Positions 57,237 through 64,000 of a stretch of DNA of 64,000 bases are shown here, piece after piece. The stretch's first letter is position 1; every line of letters starts with the position of its first letter. A program made the translations under genes and the position numbers. The notes under the pieces are model-generated. The model was not told where the DNA came from. It searched no databases and was given only the letters and a program-made list of their open reading frames with translations. Source of the DNA: an uncultured Altererythrobacter sp. (GTDB lineage: Bacteria > Pseudomonadota > Alphaproteobacteria > Sphingomonadales > Sphingomonadaceae); NCBI GenBank assembly GCA_913056125.1, contig CAJXNC010000011.1, positions 38,085 through 102,084 on the forward strand, written 5' to 3'.

Positions 57237-57378
57237 GACAGACACCGATCAAAAGAAAGAAGACGAAGTGCTCAAGCGGATGCTGAAGACACCGCCAAAG
57301 CCGCACAAGCCTAAGGCCGGTCGTCGGGGTGAACCCAGCCAACGGGGGGATCATACTCGCGAGGCCTCCAAACAGTAG
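57235..57378 (+). CDS. Small basic protein, 47 aa
   Basis: The ORF encodes an acidic first third, then VLKRMLKTPPKPHKPKAG, a Pro/Lys motif that recurs in short proteins of phages and mobile elements as far as I remember. Its start codon overlaps the HEPN-motif gene's start on the opposite strand, and its last 68 bases overlap the end of the NYN gene. Whether it is translated is unproven; an antitoxin-like or regulatory role is speculation. Confidence 0.45.
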   Translation: MTDTDQKKEDEVLKRMLKTPPKPHKPKAGRRGEPSQRGDHTREASKQ

Positions 57379-57958
57379 CTGCACCCGCTCCGACCGTTTG
57401 TGGCATCACGCAATCATCTAACATCCGCTCCGTGATTTTCAGTTTGGCCCCCTCTGACAATGACAGTAGGTGCTTCGACAGAACTCTACCGGGCGGTGTT
57501 ACCGAATAGAGCTTTTTCTCCGGGAAGCGGTTCTTCAGGAACCAAAGGGTCGCTGCCTGATCTGTGTCGGCTGTAACGAAGAATGCTGCGTCGTAGACAT
57601 TGTCTACCGCATCTTGGTAGGCGCACAGTGCAAGGTTAATGTCTGTCGCCTTTTCTCGGGGCACATCCCATTTGTGCCTGCAACGGTAACATTCCTGCGG
57701 CTCTAACGTTTCATGACCAAACATTGGGGTTACGCCATACAGTCGAAGGGCGTCAGCCACCGCCCTATGCCTAGTCTTCGCGCCTTGGTCTCCCCGACGA
57801 AATGCGGTGCACCAAACAACCTTTACAGTCGGCTTGGCGTGACCCTTCATAATGGTCTCGCCAAGCTTCCAAAGATTGCACCACTTTAAGTAGTTCAGCC
57901 CCAAGTCATCTATCGCATGATAGAGATTGAAGGCGTCAATATAGACAGCCCCGCGCAC
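57311..57958 (-). CDS. NYN-domain (PIN-like) nuclease candidate
   Basis: A 215-residue protein with a PIN/NYN fold: YIDAFNLYHA with Asp8, EKATDINLAL with Asp106, and FFVTADTDQAA with Asp131 and Asp133 supply the metal-binding acidic set. An inserted CYRC pair (Cys90/Cys93) suggests a half zinc knuckle. NYN proteins are usually RNases or RNA-processing factors. The ATG at 57958 follows AAGGGG. It is cargo of the transposon, directly downstream of the transposase on the same strand. Confidence 0.8.
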   Translation of the reverse strand: MRGAVYIDAFNLYHAIDDLGLNYLKWCNLWKLGETIMKGHAKPTVKVVWCTAFRRGDQGAKTRHRAVADALRLYGVTPMFGHETLEPQECYRCRHKWDVPREKATDINLALCAYQDAVDNVYDAAFFVTADTDQAATLWFLKNRFPEKKLYSVTPPGRVLSKHLLSLSEGAKLKITERMLDDCVMPQTVGAGAATVWRPREYDPPVGWVHPDDRP

Positions 57959-58036
57959 ATTAAACCCCTTGTTGACTTGTTGGGTTTAAGTTCCTAGTTC
58001 GCAACACGCAACGCCGCATGGTGCGCCCAGCGGCCC

Positions 58037-58069
58037 CCCCGGGGACTACGGTCCTCGGGGTTTATTTTG
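58037..58069 (+). terminator. Intrinsic terminator on the plus strand inside the transposon
   Basis: CCCCGGGGAC-TACG-GTCCTCGGGG forms a ten-pair stem (one G-U) with a four-base loop, followed by TTTATTTTG. No plus-strand gene ends here, so it may close a short untranslated RNA starting near 58001, or insulate the transposase from outside reads. Confidence 0.55.
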
Positions 58070-58116
58070 TCCAGCGCTTACGTCTCTCTCCCCTTCGCGT
58101 GGGAGGCACCAGCTTC

Positions 58117-59085
58117 TTAGGCTTGGAGCGAAGAAGTCCGCCGATAGGTGAGGCGCTTACCGATAGCGCCAAGCAGGCTGGCGTTTGAGCGGTCAAAGTC
58201 GTCCATCTTGCGGGTGTTGTAGCGGAAATCGAACTCGCTGGTGTAGCGGTGCAGGTGGGCTTCGCTCACATGGTGATAGACACCGACAATGCCGCGCTTG
58301 AGGATAGAGAAGAAGCCTTCGACCGTATTGGTGTGGACTAGGCCGCGCGCATATTCGCGCTTGGCGTGGTTCGTCACGCCGTGCTTGCCGAACTCCTGGC
58401 CTACCTTCTGGTAGCCCTTGTGTTCGTCGGTCATGAGGTAGGAATAGCGATCGACATTGGTGACGAGCGCGTGGCGCAGTGTCTCGCCAGTCACCTTGGC
58501 AACGTGGAACGAGCGGGCCTTACCGTCGCGCTCGACAAGAGTAACGACAGGCTGCTTGTTGCCGTGCGGGTCGCGGCGCTTCTCGGCAAAACGGCGCTGC
58601 TGCTTGGCATTACGGTTCTTGGTCTTGCCGCCAACGTAGGTTTCATCGGCTTCAACGAACTTGCCGAACCCGCCCATAGGGCTGTCGTCAACGTCCTTCA
58701 TGGCCTCACGGATGCGGTGCATCATGAACCATGCGGTCTTGTAGGTGACGCCGATGTTGCGGGCGATCTGGTGGGCGCTGGTGCCCTTCTTTGACGAGCA
58801 AAGGACGTGGTTCACGTAGAGCCACTTGTTCAAAGGCACCTTGGAGGACTCGAATACGGTGCCGACCGTCACAGTGTATTGCTTGCGGCAGTTGTTGCAC
58901 TGGACGACGCCGTGACGAAGCTTGCCTTCGGGGTGAGCCTTGGTCTTGCGGCCACGCTGTGCAGGCAGGCGCTTCGCATCGGTGCTTTCGCAATGCGGAC
59001 AGACAGGACCGTTCGGCCAGTGGAGCGCTTCAAGGTGCTCGCGGGCTGCGTTTTCGTCGGTGAAGCGAGGCTCGAAAATGTTCAT
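58117..59085 (-). CDS. IS1595-family transposase
   Basis: A 322-residue DDE transposase. The N-terminal zinc ribbon has C29-P-H-C32 and C63-N-N-C66. Catalytic residues are Asp147 in VEADETYVGGK, Asp220 in MTDEHKGY and Glu256 in HTNTVEGFFSILKRG. The reading frame is intact, so the element may be active. The start ATG at 59085 lies just inside the right inverted repeat. Confidence 0.93.
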   Translation of the reverse strand: MNIFEPRFTDENAAREHLEALHWPNGPVCPHCESTDAKRLPAQRGRKTKAHPEGKLRHGVVQCNNCRKQYTVTVGTVFESSKVPLNKWLYVNHVLCSSKKGTSAHQIARNIGVTYKTAWFMMHRIREAMKDVDDSPMGGFGKFVEADETYVGGKTKNRNAKQQRRFAEKRRDPHGNKQPVVTLVERDGKARSFHVAKVTGETLRHALVTNVDRYSYLMTDEHKGYQKVGQEFGKHGVTNHAKREYARGLVHTNTVEGFFSILKRGIVGVYHHVSEAHLHRYTSEFDFRYNTRKMDDFDRSNASLLGAIGKRLTYRRTSSLQA

Positions 59086-59091
59086 GCAGAT

Positions 59092-59119
59092 ACCCTAGCT
59101 GTAGGGTCTGCTTTGTCAA
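59092..59119 (-). promoter_or_regulatory. Candidate transposase promoter partly in the right terminal repeat
   Basis: Reading the minus strand, TTGACA (59114-59119) lies in the repeat, followed after 16 bases by TAGGGT (59092-59097). Transcription would begin about at the transposase ATG, giving a leaderless or nearly leaderless message. The -10 match is weak. Confidence 0.4.
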
Positions 59120-59133
59120 GTATATAATTGCCC
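59109..59133. repeat. Right terminal inverted repeat of the transposon
   Basis: TGCTTTGTCAAGTATATAAT followed by TGCCC is the inverse of the left repeat at 56566-56589, with one inserted base and one substitution. Confidence 0.88.
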
Positions 59134-59140
59134 AAAAAAT
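59134..59140. repeat. Target-site duplication, right
   Basis: AAAAAAT directly after the right repeat, identical to 56559-56565. Family members usually give 8 bases, and here 7 are shared exactly, with the eighth ambiguous. Confidence 0.7.
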
Positions 59141-59230
59141 GGGCAGCACAATCGTTCGATTGAACAAGCGCGCGGCACATGCCCGATCGGCAGAAAGTAA
59201 ACGAGACGTAAACGCGCCCGAAACAGGAAT

Positions 59231-59246
59231 TGGCACGCCCCTTGCT
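59231..59246 (+). promoter_or_regulatory. Sigma-54 promoter of glnK1-amtB1
   Basis: TGGCACGCCCCTTGCT fits the -24/-12 consensus TGGCAC-N5-TTGC exactly. It lies about 50 bases before the first glnK start, in line with NtrC-controlled nitrogen starvation expression. Confidence 0.88.
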
Positions 59247-59296
59247 AAGCACCGAAAAGGCCGGGAACCGCCCCGGTGAAGCAAAAGGGGAGAGTG

Positions 59297-59635
59297 ATGA
59301 AATTCATCATTGCCATAATCAAACCGTTCAAGCTCGACGAGGTGCGCGAGGCACTTAGCGCCGTCGGCGTCGCGGGCATGACCATTTCCGAGGTCAAGGG
59401 CTACGGTCGCCAGAAAGGCCAGACCGAGATCTACCGCGGAGCCGAATATTCGGTGAACATGCTGCCGAAGGTGAAGCTCGAAATCGCCGTGGGCAACGAG
59501 CTCGCCGCGAAGGTCGTCGAGACGATCCAGCAATCCGCCAGCACGGAAAGCATCGGTGACGGCAAGATCTTCGTGCTCGACCTCGCGTCGGCCACACGGA
59601 TCCGCACCGGCGAATCCGGCGACACGGCTTTGTGA
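59297..59635 (+). CDS. glnK: PII nitrogen regulatory protein GlnK (first copy)
   Basis: A 112-residue trimeric PII signal protein. The uridylylation site Tyr51 lies in [13 protein letters not shown], and the B and C loops in [24 protein letters not shown] are intact. It binds ATP/ADP and 2-oxoglutarate and blocks AmtB when nitrogen is ample. The ATG at 59297 has AGGGGAGAG upstream. Followed by amtB. Confidence 0.97.
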   Translation: MKFIIAIIKPFKLDEVREALSAVGVAGMTISEVKGYGRQKGQTEIYRGAEYSVNMLPKVKLEIAVGNELAAKVVETIQQSASTESIGDGKIFVLDLASATRIRTGESGDTAL

Positions 59636-59652
59636 TCAGGGAGAGAATCAAC

Positions 59653-60978
59653 ATGATGCGCAAACTCACAAGCGGCTTGCTGGCCTTCGGGACCATCGCA
59701 TTGACCGCAACCGCCGCTTTCGCTCAGGATGCGGCCCCGGTTCCCAATCCCGGCAACAATGCCTGGATGATGACCTCCACCGTCCTGGTGATGATGATGA
59801 TCCTCCCGGGCCTGGCGCTGTTCTATGGCGGCCTGACCCGCTCGAAGAACATGCTTTCCACCATGACCCAGGTCACCGCGGCAGCCTGCCTCGGCATGTT
59901 GATCTGGGTGATGTGGGGCTATTCGCTCGCATTCGGCGCCACCAGCTATGAAGGCTTCCTCGGCAAGTTCATCAGCGGTGGCAGCTACTTCCTTTCCTCG
60001 GTCACTGTGGATTCGACTGCAGCGACCTTCTCGGACGAGGTGATCAGCGAATATGTCTTCGTCGCCTTCCAGATGACCTTCGCCGCCATTACCGGCGCGC
60101 TGGTCTTCGGTGCGACGGTCGAACGCATGAAGTTCACCGCCGCGATGATCTTCATCGTGATCTGGTCGACCATCGTCTACTACCCGATCGCCCACATGGT
60201 GTGGGGCGGCGGCGGCCTCATCCTCGACTGGGGTGCCCTCGACTTCGCCGGCGGTACCGTGGTGCATATCAATGCCGGTGTCTCGGCGCTGGTTGCTGCC
60301 TACATGCTCGGCAAGCGCAAGGGCTATCCGACCGAGCCGATGCCTCCGCACTCGCTGACGCTGACGCTGGTCGGTGCAGGCCTTCTGTGGGTCGGCTGGT
60401 TCGGCTTCAATGTCGGTTCCGAGCTGGAAGCCGACGGCACTGCCGGCCTCGCCATGATCAACACCTTCGTTGCTACCGCTTCGGGTGCGCTGTTCTGGAT
60501 GCTCGCCGAGCGTGCAGTCGGCCACAAGCCGTCGGCCCTTGGCCTGGCTTCGGGCATCATTGCCGGCCTGGTTGCGGTGACGCCTGCTGCCGGTAACTCC
60601 GGTCCGTTCGGCGCCATCGTGCTTGGCGCGGTTGCCTCGATCCTCTGCTTCATCGTCGTCTCGAAGGTGAAGCCGGCAATGGGCTTCGACGATTCGCTGG
60701 ACGCCTTCGGCATCCACGGCATCGGCGGCATGGTCGGCGCTATCGGCACCGGCATCGTCTACTCGCCGCTGCTTGGCGGTCCGGGTGGCGACGACTTCGT
60801 GATGTCCACCCAGGTGTGGATCCAGATCAAGTCGGTTGTCGTCTCGATCCTGTGGGCCGGTATCGGCACCGCGATCGCGCTGACTATCGTCAAGATGCTG
60901 GTTGGCCTGCGGGTCTCCACCGAAGACGAAGAAGCCGGTCTCGATATCAGCGAGCACGGCGAACGCGCCTACAACTGA
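59653..60978 (+). CDS. amtB: Ammonium transporter (first copy)
   Basis: A 441-residue Amt/Mep/Rh channel: a cleavable signal peptide (residues 1-24, ending TAAFA), about 11 transmembrane helices, and the Amt signature FAGGTVVHINAGVSALVAAY. The twin pore His region lies in FGIHGIGGMVGAIGTG. The ATG at 59653 was chosen over an overlapping GTG because it has GGGAGAG upstream. Coupled to glnK. Confidence 0.96.
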   Translation: MMRKLTSGLLAFGTIALTATAAFAQDAAPVPNPGNNAWMMTSTVLVMMMILPGLALFYGGLTRSKNMLSTMTQVTAAACLGMLIWVMWGYSLAFGATSYEGFLGKFISGGSYFLSSVTVDSTAATFSDEVISEYVFVAFQMTFAAITGALVFGATVERMKFTAAMIFIVIWSTIVYYPIAHMVWGGGGLILDWGALDFAGGTVVHINAGVSALVAAYMLGKRKGYPTEPMPPHSLTLTLVGAGLLWVGWFGFNVGSELEADGTAGLAMINTFVATASGALFWMLAERAVGHKPSALGLASGIIAGLVAVTPAAGNSGPFGAIVLGAVASILCFIVVSKVKPAMGFDDSLDAFGIHGIGGMVGAIGTGIVYSPLLGGPGGDDFVMSTQVWIQIKSVVVSILWAGIGTAIALTIVKMLVGLRVSTEDEEAGLDISEHGERAYN

Positions 60979-61062
60979 TCAACGAACTGGCGGGGTCGGG
61001 CCTTCTCCTCCTCTCCCCCCGACCCCGCCTCACCACGTTCCTCCTGCGAACGTACAAACTCA

Positions 61063-61094
61063 GGGCCAGAGCCAAGCGCTCTGGCCCTTTTTTG
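61063..61094 (+). terminator. Terminator of glnK1-amtB1
   Basis: GGGCCAGAGC-CAA-GCGCTCTGGCCC, then TTTTTTGTC. Strong hairpin closing the first cassette about 90 bases after its stop. Confidence 0.9.
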
Positions 61095-61218
61095 TCGGGA
61101 TGCGCTTACCTTGCGGTGCACAAAAAATCGGCACGCTGGTCAAATATTGTGCTGCAACTGCGAACACTGCGGGCGAGGTAGGGGTTAACGAAAGGTAAAC
61201 TCCTACGGATTCCGAAAC

Positions 61219-61234
61219 TGGCACACCCCTTGCG
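61219..61234 (+). promoter_or_regulatory. Sigma-54 promoter of glnK2-amtB2
   Basis: TGGCACACCCCTTGCG has the -24 (TGGCAC) and -12 (TTGC) elements at the correct spacing. Upstream sequence shares GTAAAC and CCGAAAC with the first cassette, which suggests duplication of the whole regulatory region. Confidence 0.85.
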
Positions 61235-61274
61235 TAATCGAGTCCCGGCCGGGATCTCCTCCGGTAAGCTATAG

Positions 61275-61622
<348 letters not shown>

Positions 61623-61639
61623 GCAGGGGACTCTCTGAG

Positions 61640-62953
61640 ATGAAGAATATCATGAAACTCGGTGTGCCCGCTCTCGCGGCGCTCGCAATCGCCGAGCCGG
61701 CTTTCGCCCAGGAGGCTGCTGCTGACGCAGTCAGCGGCGGCACGGCTTACATCTTCAATACGCTGCTGTTCCTGATCGGCGGCTTCCTGGTCATGTTCAT
61801 GGCCGCAGGCTTCGCCATGCTCGAAGCCGGCCTGGTGCGTTCGAAGAACGTATCCATGCAGTGCCTCAAGAACATCGCCCTCTATTCGATCGCTGGCATC
61901 ATGTTCTGGGTCACCGGTTACAGCCTGATGTATGTCGACGTTTCCGGCTTCATCGGCACCTTCGGCCCTTACTCGATGCAGGAAGTTGGCGGCGCTGACC
62001 TCGAAACCGGTTACTCGACCGCTTCCGACTGGTTCTTCCAGATGGTCTTCTGCGCAGCTACCGCCTCGATCGTGTCTGGTACCGTTGCCGAGCGCGTGAA
62101 GCTGTGGCCGTTCCTTATCTTCACTGCCGTCCTGACGGGTATCTTCTACCCGATCACAGGTAGCTGGCAGTGGGGTGGCGGCTGGCTGTCCGAAATGGGC
62201 TTCTCCGACTTCGCCGGTTCGACCATCGTGCACTCCGTGGGTGGCTGGGCCGCTCTCGCCGGTGCGCTGATCATCGGCCCGCGCCTCGGCCGCTATGCCG
62301 ATGGCAAGGTCAACGTCTTCCCGGGCTCGAACATCCCGCTGGCAACCCTGGGTACCTTTATCCTGTGGCTCGGCTGGTTCGGATTCAACGGCGCATCGCA
62401 GCTTGCGATGGGCACTGTTGGCGACGTTTCCGATGTCTCGAAGATCTTCGTGAACACCAACATGGCTGCTGCCGGTGGTGTTGTGGCTGTCGTCATCCTG
62501 ACCCAGCTGCTCTACAAGAAGATCGACGTTACGATGGCTCTTAACGGCGCCCTCGCTGGCCTCGTTTCGATCACGGCAGAACCGCTCGCTCCTTCGGTCG
62601 GCCTGTCGATCGTGATCGGTGCCATTGGTGGTGCGATCGTGGTCTTCGCGGTTCCGCTGCTCGACAAGCTGAAGATCGACGACGTGGTCGGCGCCATCTC
62701 GGCCCACCTTGTCGCCGGTATCTGGGGCACCCTGGCCGTGGCCATCTTCGGTGGCGGCAGCTTCGGCACCCAGATCGTCGGCATCGTCGCCATCGGCGCC
62801 TTCATGGTGATCACCAGCGCCGTTGTCTGGCTCGTCCTGAAGTTCACGATCGGCCTGCGGGTCGACGAGGAAGCCGAGGAGATGGGTCTCGACAAGGCGG
62901 AACTGGGGATGGAAGCCTATCCCGAGTTCGGCCACGGCTCGCAATCGCTTTAG
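61640..62953 (+). CDS. amtB: Ammonium transporter (second copy)
   Basis: A 437-residue Amt channel with signal peptide (ending AEPAFA, residue 23), about 11-12 helices and FAGSTIVHSVGGWAALAGAL as the signature. It differs strongly from the first copy in the N-terminal part (MAAGFAMLEAGLVRSKNV, YSLMYVDVSG) and so belongs to another Amt clade. This could mean different affinity or a sensing role. Confidence 0.95.
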   Translation: MKNIMKLGVPALAALAIAEPAFAQEAAADAVSGGTAYIFNTLLFLIGGFLVMFMAAGFAMLEAGLVRSKNVSMQCLKNIALYSIAGIMFWVTGYSLMYVDVSGFIGTFGPYSMQEVGGADLETGYSTASDWFFQMVFCAATASIVSGTVAERVKLWPFLIFTAVLTGIFYPITGSWQWGGGWLSEMGFSDFAGSTIVHSVGGWAALAGALIIGPRLGRYADGKVNVFPGSNIPLATLGTFILWLGWFGFNGASQLAMGTVGDVSDVSKIFVNTNMAAAGGVVAVVILTQLLYKKIDVTMALNGALAGLVSITAEPLAPSVGLSIVIGAIGGAIVVFAVPLLDKLKIDDVVGAISAHLVAGIWGTLAVAIFGGGSFGTQIVGIVAIGAFMVITSAVVWLVLKFTIGLRVDEEAEEMGLDKAELGMEAYPEFGHGSQSL

Positions 62954-63040
62954 AGGGTCTTCCCTCTGACCGGGTTTCTTCCGAAACCCAACCTGATAAT
63001 CGAGCTCCTTCAGGAACACGATTATCCTCTGCCAAGACTG

Positions 63041-63076
63041 GGCCTGGGAGCGATCGCTCCCAGGCCTCTTTTTTTG
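63041..63076 (+). terminator. Terminator of glnK2-amtB2
   Basis: The perfect palindrome of GGCCTGGGAGCGATCGCTCC plus CAGGCC (63041-63066) is followed by TCTTTTTTT. It closes the second ammonium cassette. Confidence 0.9.
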
Positions 63077-63235
63077 TCCTCTTTTTCGCCCTATTCCACC
63101 GCTAGCGTGGCCCTGGAACCCGGCAGCCGCCCGGCGGGCCAAATGCTTGTCGCGCCCTGGCGGCGTCGATAGAATCAGCCGGATTCGTTTGCGTTTTGTA
63201 CCGCCGTGCTGCAAGAGGTCAGACGACGCCCTTGA

Positions 63236-64000
63236 CCGGCGCCTCCTCGCCCGGAAGGGGAGGATCCTGGACCAACCCTGGGAACAATTCGGAACCCACG
63301 CGTCTTGCCAGATCGCCGTAGCTTTCAAGCCTTCCATCCCTTCGCCAGGCTGAGCCGCCTGCTCGACGCGCATCCGGCCGGCGACGAAAACCCGATCCTG
63401 CTGTCGATCGGCGAGCCGAAGAACCAGCCGCCGGGTTTCGTCACCGAAGAGATTGTGGCCAACGCCACCAAGTGGTCGAGCTACCCGCCGCCGCGCGGCA
63501 CCCCGGCCTACAACGGCGCCTGCGCCGCCTGGCTGACCCGGCGCTACGGCCTGCCCCAGGGCATGATCGACCCGGCGCGCCACCTGCTGCCGCTGCCGGG
63601 CAGCCGCGAGGGCCTCTACTTCGCCGTCATGGCGGCGGTGCAGAAACACGCGGTCGAGGGCAAAGGGGGCGACGCGCCGCCGGTCGTGCTGCTGCCCAAT
63701 CCCTTCTATCACGTCTACGCCGGATCGGCCGTGGCCATGGGGGCCGAGCCGGTCTTCGTGGCGGCCACGGCGGAGACCGGCTTCATGCCGGACTACGCGG
63801 CGCTGGACCCGGCCATTCTGGACCGCGCCGTCTTCTGCTTCCTGAACTCGCCGGCCAACCCGCAGGGCGCCGCCGCCGACCGCGGCTACCTGGCGCAACT
63901 GATCCAACTGGCCCGCAAGCACGACTTCACCGTCGGCTTCGACGAGTGCTATTCGGAGATCTACGACACGACGCCGCCGACCGGCGCGCTGGAGGTCGTC
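63236..64000 (+). CDS. PLP-dependent aminotransferase, DapC-like (partial, 3' end outside window)
   Basis: An open frame from 63236 to the right edge. Similarity becomes clear from about 63326: HPFARLSRLLDAHP, LLSIGEP, SSYPPPRGTPAYNGACAAWL, PGSREGLYFAV, NPFYHVYAGSA and NSPANPQG are those of class I/II aminotransferases close to N-succinyldiaminopimelate aminotransferase. No ATG or GTG start with an RBS is visible upstream; a TTG at 63305 and CTG at 63278 are the only candidates. Third codon positions are almost all G or C, unlike the neighbours. The true start is unknown. Confidence 0.75.

Larger units (their letters stand above)
56566..59133. mobile_element. IS1595-like composite-cargo transposon, about 2.57 kb
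   Basis: Bounded by near-perfect 24-25 base inverted repeats and flanked by AAAAAAT duplications. The right end carries an intact transposase of the IS1595 (ISXO2-like) type; the rest is cargo: a 56-residue ORF beginning inside the left repeat, a HEPN-motif protein, a 47-residue ORF and an NYN-domain protein. Codon use in the cargo is AT-richer than in the surrounding genes. IS1595 elements with passenger genes are an established class; this cargo is not one I recognise. Confidence 0.85.

Noticed and set aside
63147..63353. A short plus-strand frame at the right edge
   Set aside because: It overlaps the aminotransferase in another frame and lacks a start signal or recognisable features.

Overview
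The window looks like a chromosomal segment of an alphaproteobacterium in the Sphingomonadales, most likely of the Erythrobacter type. I base this on the MipZ-type division ATPase, the tonB-exbB-exbD cluster with extra exbD genes, the petABC cytochrome bc1 operon, the mid-60s G+C look of the coding regions and the many ATGA or GTGA gene overlaps. The genus is inferred from content and was not tested.

Layout: 1-2.1 kb holds a partial OmpA-type lipoprotein and a CNNM/CorC-type membrane protein. From 9.9 kb back to 2.3 kb runs an eight-gene minus-strand series, gpmA-purE-purK-folA-ribF-ileS-lspA-DUF3035, with very short gaps or overlaps. Next come tRNA-Thr(GGT), a pair of bacterial PH-domain membrane proteins, a PRC-barrel protein, threonine aldolase with an EamA transporter, an epimerase-like protein, aminopeptidase N with PgeF, then petABC-apt, a proton antiporter, an OmpA-type lipoprotein and tRNA-Gly(TCC). 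From 25.7 to 36 kb there are a sulfatase, an NTF2-like protein, panC, mipZ, a DnaJ-domain protein, a phosphohexomutase, arylamine N-acetyltransferase, an AmpG-like MFS transporter and an Lhr-type helicase. A TonB energy-transduction cluster (tonB, exbB and three exbD genes) lies at 36-39.2 kb. Housekeeping genes follow: hom, glpX, prs, hisN-like, rpmI-rplT, pheST and prfC. Two unrelated genes, a CsgG/SH3-like secreted protein and an AraC-type regulator, sit between rplT and pheS.

The clearest accessory region is 56566-59133: a complete IS1595-like transposon with matched terminal inverted repeats and a 7-base target duplication. It carries a transposase and a small cargo: an NYN/PIN-like nuclease candidate, a protein with an R-x4-H motif of the HEPN ribonuclease type, and two small ORFs. 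The cargo is AT-richer than its surroundings and is the best candidate here for an undescribed system. It was inserted into the loop of a short palindrome, upstream of nitrogen-regulation genes.

From 59.2 to 63.1 kb there are two tandem glnK-amtB cassettes, each with its own sigma-54 type promoter and terminator. They form a nitrogen-responsive ammonium uptake module. The last ~700 bases encode the N-terminal half of a PLP aminotransferase with much higher G+C and no good start codon. This could be a recent acquisition or an assembly junction.
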